Positions 35,993 to 44,983 of a stretch of 64,000 nt of DNA are shown in pieces. A model generated the notes under the pieces. The model saw only the letters and a list, made by a program, of their open reading frames with translations. It had not been told where the DNA came from and searched no databases. Location of the stretch: contig NZ_VUNM01000002.1 in NCBI RefSeq assembly GCF_009695655.1, positions 178,907 through 242,906 on the forward strand, given 5' to 3'. Every line of letters starts with the position of its first letter. Position 1 is the first letter of the stretch. A program made the translations under genes and the position numbers. This DNA comes from Sharpea porci (lineage in GTDB: Bacteria; Bacillota_I; Bacilli_A; Erysipelotrichales; Coprobacillaceae).

Positions 35993-36809
35993 ACGTCTTG
36001 AAGAACTTCTCAGTCAGCCTCAATCAGGGGCTGTCAAAGAAGCAATGAAGTACTCTGTTTTAGCTGGGGGCAAGCGTTTAAGACCGGTCTTATTACTCAC
36101 TGCACTCAAAGCCTATGGTTATGACTATCATCAGTATCTTGATGTGGCCTGTGCCATTGAGATGATTCATACATATTCACTTATTCATGATGATCTGCCT
36201 GCGATGGATAATGATGACTTAAGAAGAGGACGTCCCACTTGCCACAAACAGTTTGACGAAGCAACAGCCATACTAGCTGGTGATGGACTTCTTAATCAGG
36301 CGATGAATGTTATGATGAATACAGCCATCGATGATCATATGAAGGTCATGTTAACATCTGTTCTATTTAAAGCATCAGGTGTTTCTGGTATGATTTATGG
36401 ACAGCAACAAGATATGTATTATGAAAGTCATCAAGCAACACTAGAAGAGTTAGAAGATATTCATCATTATAAAACAGGATGCTTGATTTCTGCACCATTA
36501 GAAATGGCAGGAATCATTATTGGTAAAGAACAAAAAGAACTTAGAAATTTAGGATTTCATTTAGGCCTAGCATTTCAAATTCAGGATGATATCCTTGATG
36601 TCACAAGCGATAGTCAGACTTTAGGAAAAAATGTAGGCAGTGATGAAGAAAATGGTAAGACAACCTATGTATCATTGCTTGGATTAGAAAAGTCAAAAGC
36701 CTATGCTGATGATTTGTTTAAAAAATGCCTAGAAGATATTTATGGGTTGACATGTAATCATGGTATTATGATTGCACTACTTGAAAAAGTCATAAGAAGG
36801 GTGAATTAA
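35964..36809 (+). CDS. ispA: Polyprenyl (geranyl/farnesyl) diphosphate synthase
   Basis: Trans-prenyltransferase making farnesyl diphosphate, the substrate for UppS. 281 residues from ATG 35964 (GAAGGTGAT upstream). The first aspartate-rich motif is LIHDDLPAMDNDDLRRG, and the second is FQIQDDILDV. GGKRLRP binds isopentenyl diphosphate. The chain-length region before the first motif, IEMIHTYS, fits farnesyl-type enzymes. Followed directly by dxs. Confidence 0.94.
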   Translation: MEQMIQEINKRLEELLSQPQSGAVKEAMKYSVLAGGKRLRPVLLLTALKAYGYDYHQYLDVACAIEMIHTYSLIHDDLPAMDNDDLRRGRPTCHKQFDEATAILAGDGLLNQAMNVMMNTAIDDHMKVMLTSVLFKASGVSGMIYGQQQDMYYESHQATLEELEDIHHYKTGCLISAPLEMAGIIIGKEQKELRNLGFHLGLAFQIQDDILDVTSDSQTLGKNVGSDEENGKTTYVSLLGLEKSKAYADDLFKKCLEDIYGLTCNHGIMIALLEKVIRRVN

Positions 36810-36810
36810 T

Positions 36811-38670
36811 TTGAATATTGAAGAGATAGAAAATTCAAAATTTTTAAAATCAATGACAACAGAAGAACTGAGTGATCTATCTCAGGATATTCGCTCGTTC
36901 ATTATGCATTCTGTTGCCAGAACAGGAGGGCACTTTTCAAGCAATTTAGGAATTGTAGAACTGACTGTTGCATTGCATTATGTTTTCGATTTTCCAAGAG
37001 ATAAAATAGCTTTTGACGTAGGACATCAGTCTTATGTACATAAAGTGCTTTCGGGCAGAGCTAAAGAATTAAAAAACATTCGTCAATACGGTGGCATTTC
37101 AGGCTTTCAAAAAAGAAAAGAGAGCCCCTATGATTGCTGGGAAGCCGGCCATTCTTCAACAGCTATTTCTGGTTCTATCGGTATAGCGACAGCGCGTGAC
37201 CTTAATAAAGAAGATTATCAGGTTATAGCTGTGGTTGGTGATGCGGCCATAATGTCTGGTGAATCTTTTGAAGCCTTAAATTATCTTGGAACATGTAAGC
37301 ATAAAGTTATTGTTATCCTTAATGATAACAATATGTCTATTACAAAAAATGTTGGTGGTCTTTCTAATATGCTTTCGGAGATTCGTGTTTCTGAAAAATA
37401 TAAAAATGCACGTGATAACTATGTTACTTTTCTGAAGAAAAGTAAAACAGGAGAACGTGTCTACCAAGTCACAAAAAAGATGAAGGATGTTGTTAAGGAT
37501 CATATTCTTGATGAATCTGTTTTTACTAAGCTTGGCTTGGATTATTTAGGACCAATTGATGGTCATAATATGGAAGACTTGATTTCTGCTCTTAATACCG
37601 CAAAAGATTATGATCATAGTGTTATTGTTCACGTGGAAACGGTTAAAGGCAAAGGCTATGAAAAGGCAGAAAAGGATAAAATCGGTCTTTATCACGGTGT
37701 GAAACCTTTTGATTTGAATCGTGGCATTGTACCTGCCTTGCATACTAAGCATCAAAGCTGGTCTGAAGCCATTGCAAATCATGTAGAATTTCTAATGGGC
37801 AAGCACCAGGATATTTGTGTTATAACACCTGCCATGATAACAGGAAGTAGTCTGAATCATATTTTTAAGCATTATCCCGATAGAAGCTTTGATGTCGGTA
37901 TTGCCGAAGAACATGCGATGACTTTTGCGGCAGGCTTAGCTATAAGTGGAAAGTTTCCTTTCCTCTCCATCTATTCATCATTCTCCCAACGTGCATATGA
38001 TCAGCTTAATCATGATATTGCAAGAATGGATTTGCCTTGTTTGATTGGAATTGATCGTGCTGGACTTGTTGGGGAGGATGGACCTACGCACCATGGTGTC
38101 TTTGATATCGGCTATATGATGCCTATTCCCAATCTCATTATTATGGCACCACACAATCAAAAAGAAGCTGAACTAATGATGAATACCGCCTATAAGAATC
38201 ATGATCATCCCTATATCATACGTTATAGCAAGAATATGATTCATAAACATAAAGATCATCAACAAGATGTTTTAAATGTAGGTAGCTGGAAAATAAAATT
38301 CTTTGATCATGCACATTTGGTTAGTGTCATTACATATGGTGATCAAGTAAAAAATGTAGAAAATCTGATTAGGGAGTATGATTTGCCTGTTAATTTGATT
38401 AATGCACGTTTTCTTAAACCAATGGATGAACAGATGCTTGATAAAGTTGCCCATACAAAAATCATTGTTTTTGAAACAGATATGTTGATAGGTGGACTTG
38501 GTGAAGCAATCAGTTTTTACTATAGTCAGCATCATACACCAGTAGAGTTACATGCCATGGGTATAGGTGATCACTATGTAACACATGGCAGTGTGAAAGA
38601 ATTATTGAAAAGAGAAGGATTAACTATGGATGATCTTCTGATCAAAATAAGGGAGTGTCTGAATGGCTAA
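36811..38670 (+). CDS. dxs: 1-deoxy-D-xylulose-5-phosphate synthase
   Basis: TDP-dependent condensation of pyruvate and glyceraldehyde 3-phosphate, first step of the MEP pathway. 619 residues. The N-terminal half contains GHQSYVHKVLSGR, the TDP site GDAAIMSGESFEALN and NDNNMSI; the C-terminal half has the DVGIAEEHAMTFAAGLA motif and GPTHHGVFD. The start is TTG 36811 after AAGGGTGA. dxr (4425), ispA and uppS complete a large part of the same pathway in this window. Confidence 0.95.
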   Translation: MNIEEIENSKFLKSMTTEELSDLSQDIRSFIMHSVARTGGHFSSNLGIVELTVALHYVFDFPRDKIAFDVGHQSYVHKVLSGRAKELKNIRQYGGISGFQKRKESPYDCWEAGHSSTAISGSIGIATARDLNKEDYQVIAVVGDAAIMSGESFEALNYLGTCKHKVIVILNDNNMSITKNVGGLSNMLSEIRVSEKYKNARDNYVTFLKKSKTGERVYQVTKKMKDVVKDHILDESVFTKLGLDYLGPIDGHNMEDLISALNTAKDYDHSVIVHVETVKGKGYEKAEKDKIGLYHGVKPFDLNRGIVPALHTKHQSWSEAIANHVEFLMGKHQDICVITPAMITGSSLNHIFKHYPDRSFDVGIAEEHAMTFAAGLAISGKFPFLSIYSSFSQRAYDQLNHDIARMDLPCLIGIDRAGLVGEDGPTHHGVFDIGYMMPIPNLIIMAPHNQKEAELMMNTAYKNHDHPYIIRYSKNMIHKHKDHQQDVLNVGSWKIKFFDHAHLVSVITYGDQVKNVENLIREYDLPVNLINARFLKPMDEQMLDKVAHTKIIVFETDMLIGGLGEAISFYYSQHHTPVELHAMGIGDHYVTHGSVKELLKREGLTMDDLLIKIRECLNG

Positions 38671-39472
38671 GGAACGAGTGGATATATTATGTGTTGAACA
38701 AGGTCTTTTTGAATCTCGTGAAAAGGCTAAAAGAGCAATCATGGCTGGAATAGTCCATGATGACCATCAAAAACTTGATAAACCAGGCATGAAGATTCCA
38801 ACAGATACTGTACTATCTGTAAAAGGAGAAAAGCTTAAGTATGTCTCTCGTGGAGGCTTGAAGCTTGAAAAAGCTATTAATATGTTTCATCTCGATTTGC
38901 ATAATAAAATCATGTTGGACATTGGCTCATCAACGGGCGGATTTACGGATTGTGCACTGCAAAATGGTGCATTAAAGGTTTATGCACTTGATGTAGGGAC
39001 AAACCAGCTTGTCTGGAAGCTAAGAAATGATGCGCGTGTGATTGTCATGGAACAAACGAATTTCCGTTATTGCACACCTGCAAATTTTCAAGAAGGTCAG
39101 CCTGAGGTGGCATCCATCGATGTTTCGTTCATTTCACTCTCTCACATTTTTTCAACGCTTAAAAACATCTTGGTGGCAGGCGGTGATGTGGCCGCTCTGA
39201 TTAAGCCACAGTTTGAAGCGGGACGTGAGCAAGTTGGCAAACATGGTATTGTAAAGGATGCAAAAGTACATGAAGAAGTCATTAAAAAAGTGCTGACGTA
39301 TGCGCAAGAGAATGGTTTCTCTATTAAAGCTTTAACATATTCACCTATTACAGGTGGTGAAGGTAATATCGAATTTCTCGGACATTTTGTGTTAGCAGAA
39401 GAAGAAAGCATGCCTATTGATATTGCTGATGTTGTAAAAGAAGCACATAATCATTTTGAAAGAGGTGAATAA
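38663..39472 (+). CDS. tlyA: TlyA/YqxC-family rRNA 2'-O-methyltransferase
   Basis: 269 residues: an N-terminal S4 domain (ERVDILCVEQGLFESREKAK) then an FtsJ-type Rossmann methyltransferase with LDIGSSTGGFTDCAL as the SAM motif and KPQFEAGREQVGKHGIV as part of the catalytic region. Family members methylate rRNA ribose, and older annotations call them hemolysin. The order dxs-yqxC-recN is conserved, but argR/ahrC, normally next, is missing. Overlaps dxs by 8 bp. Confidence 0.92.
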   Translation: MAKERVDILCVEQGLFESREKAKRAIMAGIVHDDHQKLDKPGMKIPTDTVLSVKGEKLKYVSRGGLKLEKAINMFHLDLHNKIMLDIGSSTGGFTDCALQNGALKVYALDVGTNQLVWKLRNDARVIVMEQTNFRYCTPANFQEGQPEVASIDVSFISLSHIFSTLKNILVAGGDVAALIKPQFEAGREQVGKHGIVKDAKVHEEVIKKVLTYAQENGFSIKALTYSPITGGEGNIEFLGHFVLAEEESMPIDIADVVKEAHNHFERGE

Positions 39473-39475
39473 TAT

Positions 39476-41119
39476 ATGTTGAAAAGTCTCTATATTTCTT
39501 CCTTCATCATTATTGATGAAATGCAAGTCGATTTTCATGAAGGTATGAGTGTACTCACTGGTGAAACTGGTGCGGGCAAGTCCATCATTATTGATGCGAT
39601 AGGTCAGTTATGTGGACAGCGTTCGAGTGCTCAGCTTGTCAGACAAGGCCAGGAAAAGGCAATTATTGAAGGAATCTTTGAAATAGATGAAAATGACGAA
39701 GTTGTAAAAGCTTTTGAAGAAATAGGACTGGACTTTGATAACGATATTATTATCCATAAAGAAATTCATGCAAACGGGAAGTCAAATATTAAGGTCAATT
39801 ATCATCCTGTAACTAATTCAGCACTCAATATTATTGCGCCTTATTTAATTCATATCCATTCACAGTTTGAAACACAGACCATTTTCTCTATCAAGAATCA
39901 TCTCACCATCCTTGATCGTTATATTGCAGATGATTATTTAAAAGATGATTATCTGCAATACTATAGGAAGTATCGGGAAATTCTTAAAAAGATTAAGGAT
40001 ATTAATGAGGTTGATATGAGTGATGAACGTATTGAATACTATCAATCTCAGTATGATGAACTTAAAGATTTGGAATATACGGATGAAGATATTGAAAATC
40101 TCGAACATGAAGTAGAGATTATGAAGAACTATGAGAAATTAAATGCTCATATTAGACAATTTGATCATCTTGTCAATGATAATCATGGTGTTTTGGAACA
40201 GTTACAAAGTGCTATTGATGAATTAAATAGTGTTAAAGAGTATGATGATTTTAAAGAGGATTATAATCAACTCTATAATACTTTTTATTCTCTTTCGGAT
40301 ATTGTTGGGTCCATCATGCAAAGTTATGAAGGAATTGATTTTGATGAATATCGTTTCAATGAAATCAATGAAGAGCTCTTTCAGATTCAAAGATTGCAGC
40401 GTAAGTATGGCTATAGCATGAAGGCTATTTATAAGGCACGTGATGAGCTGAAAGAGAAAATTGACGCAAGCTTGCATCGTGATGAAATGCTTGAAGAACT
40501 CGAAAGAGAAAAAGAAAAGTATTATAAGCTTGCTTATGATGCAGCGACATCATGGCATCAGAAACGTCAGGAGTGTGCTCTTGAATTTGAAAAGCGTATA
40601 CAGCAACAGCTCACAGACCTCTACTTGGATAAAGCAAGATTTCATATTGCTTTTGAAGAAACAGAACTTAGCAAAGATGGTATGGATAAGGTCGTATTTA
40701 CTGTTTCAATGAATGCTGGACAAGCCTTTACACCGTTGAATGAATCAGCTTCTGGTGGTGAAATTTCGCGTGTCATGTTAGCAATAAAGATCATTACACT
40801 TAATCAAATGAGTGTTGATACTGTTATTTTTGATGAAGTTGATACTGGTGTGAGTGGCAAGGTTGCAGATGCAATTGGTCAAAAGATGAAGATGCTTTCG
40901 GCTGATAAGCAGGTGATCTGTATTACACATCTACCACAGGTTGCCGTACATGCAACTCACCATTATGCTTTACATAAAGAGAGCGAAGATAATGAAACTT
41001 ATACAAGTATTCAAGAAGTCAAGGGCGAAGAACGTGTCAGTGAGATAGCTAAAATGTTGTCTGGTGACTCTATTACTGAAGAGGCACTTAATAATGCACG
41101 AAGTTTATTGAACCATTAA
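39476..41119 (+). CDS. recN: DNA repair protein RecN
   Basis: SMC-like ATPase in double-strand break repair, 547 residues. Walker A GETGAGKS is near residue 29, a long coiled coil spans about 160-370, the signature is ESASGGEISRVMLAIK, and Walker B is VIFDEVDTGVSGKVA. RecN also has a role in transformation in some bacteria; it is not adjacent to the com operon here. RBS AGAGGTGA. Confidence 0.95.
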   Translation: MLKSLYISSFIIIDEMQVDFHEGMSVLTGETGAGKSIIIDAIGQLCGQRSSAQLVRQGQEKAIIEGIFEIDENDEVVKAFEEIGLDFDNDIIIHKEIHANGKSNIKVNYHPVTNSALNIIAPYLIHIHSQFETQTIFSIKNHLTILDRYIADDYLKDDYLQYYRKYREILKKIKDINEVDMSDERIEYYQSQYDELKDLEYTDEDIENLEHEVEIMKNYEKLNAHIRQFDHLVNDNHGVLEQLQSAIDELNSVKEYDDFKEDYNQLYNTFYSLSDIVGSIMQSYEGIDFDEYRFNEINEELFQIQRLQRKYGYSMKAIYKARDELKEKIDASLHRDEMLEELEREKEKYYKLAYDAATSWHQKRQECALEFEKRIQQQLTDLYLDKARFHIAFEETELSKDGMDKVVFTVSMNAGQAFTPLNESASGGEISRVMLAIKIITLNQMSVDTVIFDEVDTGVSGKVADAIGQKMKMLSADKQVICITHLPQVAVHATHHYALHKESEDNETYTSIQEVKGEERVSEIAKMLSGDSITEEALNNARSLLNH

Positions 41120-41146
41120 AGCATATCGATGTATATGCTTTTTTTC
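41118..41146 (+). terminator. Terminator of the nusB-recN operon
   Basis: AAAGCATAT/ATATGCTTT stem with a 6-nt loop, followed by TTTTC. Confidence 0.92.
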
Positions 41147-41161
41147 GAGAGGGGATTTGTT

Positions 41162-42334
41162 ATGCACGTTATATTTCATGTTGATCTTAATGCATTTTAT
41201 GTTTCATGTGAGTTGATAAGACATCCTGAATTAAGAGGGAGGCCTGTTGTCATTGCTCATGATTCAAAGCGTTCAGTTGTCTCAACAGCAAGTTATGAGG
41301 CAAGAAAGCTCGGTATTCATTCTGCCATGCCACTTTATATGGCAAAAAATAAATGTGCGGATCTCATCATCATTGAACCACATTTTGATTATTACCACGA
41401 GCTATCTTCTCGCTTTTTCGAAATCTTAAAGAAATATAGTCCTTATCTTGAAGTCGCTTCTATTGATGAAGGCTATCTTGATTTATCTGAACGCATTACA
41501 AGCACACATGAACAGCCCTATGGCATAGCAGAAGCTATCCAAAGGGAAGTTTACCAGACGCTTGGCTTAACATGTTCTATTGGTATTTCACCAAATAAAT
41601 TTCTTTCTAAAATGGCGAGTGACATGAAAAAACCAATGGGTATCACAATCCTCACACAAAGTAACATAAAACAACTTTTATGGCCTATGGATGTTGGTGA
41701 GATGTTTGGCATTGGTAAAAAAACAGCACTGAAATTGAAAAAAGCTGGAATCATGACAATTGGAGATATTGCTCAGCGTGAAAACTACACAATATTGAAG
41801 CAGGTATTAGGGAATAGTGCCCTTGTCTTTTACCATCAAGCTAATGGAAAGGATAATCGTAAAGTTCAATATGAAGCAAGACAGGCAAAAAGCGTGAGTA
41901 ATTCTGAAACATTTGAAAATGATTTAGAAGGTATTGATGAAATTGCGGAAGCTTTTAAACCTATTGCTGATCATCTATCTGATCGTGCAAAGAAAGAATC
42001 GCTTGTCGCCAATAGCATTGCGATTACATTGAAGTTTGATTTAACCCATTCAATAACAAGACAAATGCCTTTAGAGTATTATACGAATAATTCTGAAGAG
42101 ATTTATTCTGCTGCTCTTATGTTATTAAGAAATGTTTATAATGGGGAAAAAGTGAGACTGATTGGTATTGGCTTGAATGATGTGAAGTCAGTGAATGATG
42201 TTAAAGAGCAATTATCGATATTTGATCGTATAGAAACACCAAAAGAAGATAATGTTGATCAGATCATCAAAATCTTTAATAAAGAAAATCTGGGATTGAT
42301 GAAAGCTAGTGATTTATTGGATAAGAATTCTTAA
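41162..42334 (+). CDS. dinB: DNA polymerase IV (Y-family)
   Basis: Error-prone translesion polymerase, 390 residues from ATG 41162 (AGAGGGGAT upstream; ATG 41129 lies inside the terminator). The metal sites are in IFHVDLNAFYVSCE and ASIDEGYLDLS, and the nucleotide site has SYEARKLGI. Helix-hairpin-helix DVGEMFGIGKKTA and the little-finger domain follow. QLSIFD near residue 358 is a clamp-binding motif like the one at the PolC C-terminus. Confidence 0.95.
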   Translation: MHVIFHVDLNAFYVSCELIRHPELRGRPVVIAHDSKRSVVSTASYEARKLGIHSAMPLYMAKNKCADLIIIEPHFDYYHELSSRFFEILKKYSPYLEVASIDEGYLDLSERITSTHEQPYGIAEAIQREVYQTLGLTCSIGISPNKFLSKMASDMKKPMGITILTQSNIKQLLWPMDVGEMFGIGKKTALKLKKAGIMTIGDIAQRENYTILKQVLGNSALVFYHQANGKDNRKVQYEARQAKSVSNSETFENDLEGIDEIAEAFKPIADHLSDRAKKESLVANSIAITLKFDLTHSITRQMPLEYYTNNSEEIYSAALMLLRNVYNGEKVRLIGIGLNDVKSVNDVKEQLSIFDRIETPKEDNVDQIIKIFNKENLGLMKASDLLDKNS

Positions 42335-42355
42335 TACCTCTTTGGTATTCTTTTA
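42333..42355 (+). terminator. Short terminator of dinB
   Basis: AATACC/GGTATT stem with a 5-nt loop, followed by CTTTT. The stem begins in the stop codon. Confidence 0.6.
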
Positions 42356-42362
42356 GAAAAAT

Positions 42363-42371
42363 TGATATAAT
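42363..42371 (+). promoter_or_regulatory. Extended -10 promoter of the xerD-deoB unit
   Basis: TGaTATAAT. The TSS would fall near 42378, leaving a leader of only about 13 nt before ATG 42391. Confidence 0.6.
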
Positions 42372-42390
42372 ATTCTTGGTGAGTAAATGT

Positions 42391-43278
42391 ATGCAACAAA
42401 AGGACTATATTCAAGAATTTGAGACTTATCTCTTATTGGAAAAAGGATTGAGCGAGAATACAACAATCAATTATATCCGCGATCTTCAACAATTCTTTAC
42501 TTATATGAAGAAGGATATAGGAGAGATAGAAGAGCAAGATATTATTCATTATCTAAAATACTTAAATGAACACTATGCGACATCTTCAATTGTTCGCAAG
42601 ATGGTCACACTAAGACAGTTTTTTCTTTATCTGAAGAAAAATAAAATGATTGAGCATAATATTATGGCTAATATTGATATGCCTAAAAGTCAAAAACATT
42701 TGCCACAAACAGTAAGTCTTGAATCTGTCACGAAGGTTCTTCATACAATTGATCAATCTTCTCCTGCAGGCAAGCGTGATTATCTCATGCTGCTCTTGAG
42801 TGTAGCAAGTGGCGTACGTGTAAGTGAGCTCATTCATCTTACAACTAATGATTTTAATTATAAGGCTAAACGTATTCGTGTAGTGGGAAAAGGCAACAAG
42901 GAACGACTTGTTCCTTTAGATGCTAAAACATGCGATCTTTTAGAGGATTATATTCACCATGAACGTCAAGTCTATGACAAGCTAGGCAATAAAGAAATCT
43001 TTCTTAACCATTTTGGAAAGATGATAAGCCGTGAGGAATTCTACAATATCTTACAAAAATATGCCTGTGAAGCTGGTATTAGTGAACATCTAAGTCCACA
43101 TAAGTTGCGGCATACTTTTGCGACAACATTACTTGATGGTGATGCGGATTTACGAAGTATTCAGGAATTACTTGGCCATAGTGATATAGCAACAACAACA
43201 ATCTATACACATGTCGCAAATGAAAAGATTGTTGAAGATTATAAACGTTTCTTTCATAGAAACAAGAAGGAAGGATAA
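42391..43278 (+). CDS. xerD: Tyrosine recombinase XerD/XerC type
   Basis: Site-specific recombinase of the type that resolves chromosome dimers at dif. 295 residues from ATG 42391 with GGTGAG as SD; TTG 42376 and GTG 42379 are in frame but upstream of or at the probable TSS. Catalytic residues: Arg in ASGVRVSEL, Lys in VVGKGNKER, HKLRHTFAT, LLGHSDIATTTIYTHV with the Tyr nucleophile. Co-located with deoB, as xerD is next to drm/deoB in Bacillus, which favours XerD over XerC. Confidence 0.88.
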   Translation: MQQKDYIQEFETYLLLEKGLSENTTINYIRDLQQFFTYMKKDIGEIEEQDIIHYLKYLNEHYATSSIVRKMVTLRQFFLYLKKNKMIEHNIMANIDMPKSQKHLPQTVSLESVTKVLHTIDQSSPAGKRDYLMLLLSVASGVRVSELIHLTTNDFNYKAKRIRVVGKGNKERLVPLDAKTCDLLEDYIHHERQVYDKLGNKEIFLNHFGKMISREEFYNILQKYACEAGISEHLSPHKLRHTFATTLLDGDADLRSIQELLGHSDIATTTIYTHVANEKIVEDYKRFFHRNKKEG

Positions 43279-43282
43279 AAAG

Positions 43283-44482
43283 ATGAGTTATAAAGATTAT
43301 AAACGTGTTTTTCTTATTGTATGTGATTCAATGGGAATTGGTGGAGCAGAAGATGCTGCAAAATTTGGTGATGAAGGAGCCAATACAATTGGACATATTG
43401 CAGAAGTGAAAAATGGACTTTATGTTGAAAATATGGAAGGTTTAGGACTGGGAAATTTAGGTGATTTCAAAGGCATTCATAAAGTTCCACATCAGTTAGG
43501 AACAACGGCTGCACTACGTGAAGTATCTAATGGAAAAGATACGATGACAGGTCATTGGGAAATGATGGGGCTGAAGATTGATAAACCTTTCCAGACATTT
43601 ACAGATACAGGATTCCCTGATGAGTTTATTAAACTTTTTGAGGAAAAAACAGGACGTAAGTGTGTTGGTAATTATGCTGAAAGTGGTACAGTTATTCTTG
43701 ATCAATTTGGTGAACATCAGCTTGAAACTGGAGATTGGATTGTTTATACTTCAGCAGATTCTGTATTCCAAATTGCTGCAAATGAAGAAATTATCCCTTT
43801 AGAAGAACTCTATAGAGCCTGTGAGATTGCAAGAGAACTCTTAATGAAGGATGAATGGAAAGTTGGACGCGTTATTGCGAGACCTTATGTTGGACGCAAG
43901 AAAGGGGAGTTCAAGCGTACTCCACATCGACATGACTATGCGCTAAAACCTTTTGGAAGAACTGTACTGAACAGCTTAAAGGATCATGGTCTTGATGTCA
44001 TTGGTGTCGGTAAGATTCCAGATATCTTTGTGAACGAAGGTATTACTGAAGGTATCCATACGGATGATAATACAGATGGCATGATGAAAACAATTACGCT
44101 TGCAACAAAAGAACAAGAAGGATTAATCTTTGTGAATCTCGTAGATTTTGATGCGGTTTATGGTCATCGTCGTAATGCTGTTGGCTATGGTGATGCTATT
44201 GAATTATTTGATAAGCAGCTAGAAGAATTAATGCGAAATATGAATGAGGATGATTTACTCATGATTACGGCTGATCATGGCAATGACCCAACATGGAAAG
44301 GAACTGATCATACACGTGAGCATGTCCCACTTCTTATGTACAGCAAATCACTTGCTCATCCAACAAACCTTGGCGTTCTTGATAGCTATGCCGTAATTGG
44401 TGCAACTATTGCCGATAATTTTAACGTGGAAAATCCAGGAATTGGATACTCCTTACTAGATAAGGTGGCTCGTACAAAATAA
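43283..44482 (+). CDS. deoB: Phosphopentomutase
   Basis: Interconverts ribose/deoxyribose 1- and 5-phosphates in nucleoside salvage. Alkaline phosphatase superfamily, 399 residues from ATG 43283 (AAGGAAGGA). Metal ligands lie in VCDSMGIGGAEDA and TADHGNDPTWKGTDHTREHVP; the phospho-threonine is in GKDTMTGHWEMMG. Follows xerD by 4 bp and overlaps the next gene by 1 bp. Confidence 0.96.
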   Translation: MSYKDYKRVFLIVCDSMGIGGAEDAAKFGDEGANTIGHIAEVKNGLYVENMEGLGLGNLGDFKGIHKVPHQLGTTAALREVSNGKDTMTGHWEMMGLKIDKPFQTFTDTGFPDEFIKLFEEKTGRKCVGNYAESGTVILDQFGEHQLETGDWIVYTSADSVFQIAANEEIIPLEELYRACEIARELLMKDEWKVGRVIARPYVGRKKGEFKRTPHRHDYALKPFGRTVLNSLKDHGLDVIGVGKIPDIFVNEGITEGIHTDDNTDGMMKTITLATKEQEGLIFVNLVDFDAVYGHRRNAVGYGDAIELFDKQLEELMRNMNEDDLLMITADHGNDPTWKGTDHTREHVPLLMYSKSLAHPTNLGVLDSYAVIGATIADNFNVENPGIGYSLLDKVARTK

Positions 44483-44760
44483 TGGATGAACATAAAATAA
44501 GAAAGGTTGTTATTCTCTCGCTGGCTTCTACATTACTGGCATTGCTCTTTTTCATTTTTGGGAGAACACTTTCAAAAGGCAATATTTTACTTGATCTCGT
44601 TTATTATATCTTATCTATAGCAATGTTATTGATAAGTGTATTAGCCCTTTATAACAATAACAAAATACAGAAAAATAGATTGTTTCAATATCTCATCTTG
44701 GTCAATGTTTTATTTATGGCTTTATTGACATTATATATGGCTATCAATCATTTGGCTTAA
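44482..44760 (+). CDS. Small membrane protein, unknown (92 aa)
   Basis: Three predicted membrane helices (residues about 9-27, 36-54, 68-90) and short basic loops; no recognised family. Its ATG overlaps the deoB stop (TAATG), so it is translated with deoB. No clear terminator follows it; the 54 bases to the next promoter are A/T-rich with no structure of note. Confidence 0.65.
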   Translation: MDEHKIRKVVILSLASTLLALLFFIFGRTLSKGNILLDLVYYILSIAMLLISVLALYNNNKIQKNRLFQYLILVNVLFMALLTLYMAINHLA

Positions 44761-44814
44761 AGAAAAGATATCATTATACCATTTATTCATTTTTGCTTTT
44801 TTACTTATTTAGAC

Positions 44815-44842
44815 TTGATACTTTTAAAAATTATGTTATATT
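44815..44842 (+). promoter_or_regulatory. Promoter of the structured RNA
   Basis: TTGATA at 44815-44820, a 16-bp spacer and TATATT at 44837-44842, with an extended TG at 44834-44835. Predicted TSS near 44849. Confidence 0.75.
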
Positions 44843-44848
44843 ATATTT

Positions 44849-44947
44849 GCAGGCAGTAATGCGCTGTATACTTGCGGAAACCGAATTAACGTTTAAGCGT
44901 ATGTTAAGTACGCCGGACGCAAGGCCATCGAAAGATGGCTTTTTTTA
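44849..44947 (+). ncRNA. Structured RNA upstream of DUF3800 (candidate DUF3800 RNA motif), ends in a terminator
   Basis: About 95 nt between a promoter and a terminator hairpin. Helices seen: CTTGCG (44871-44876) with CGCAAG (44918-44923); inside it CCG (44881-44883) with CGG (44914-44916); then GCGTA (44897-44901) with TACGC (44909-44913), whose loop GTTAA (44903-44907) can also pair with TTAAC (44886-44890) as an alternative or pseudoknot. The terminator is GCCATC-GAAA-GATGGC (44924-44939) plus seven T. GC content is well above the flanks. Conserved RNAs upstream of DUF3800 genes have been catalogued; assigning this one to a class would need a covariance-model search. Confidence 0.75.
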
Positions 44948-44983
44948 TTTAAAATTTCATAGAAATAACAGGAGAAATAACAA

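Noticed and set aside
44849..44923. Tandem repeats expected for a classical ToxI/CptI antitoxin RNA
   Set aside because: Only one unit is visible; the similarity to type III systems is in layout only.
44914..44940. Resemblance of GGACGCAAGGCC to the core of the c-di-GMP-I riboswitch
   Set aside because: The segment forms the 3' side of a CTTGCG/CGCAAG helix and runs into a terminator; the upstream GAAA hairpin and downstream paired strands of that riboswitch are absent.
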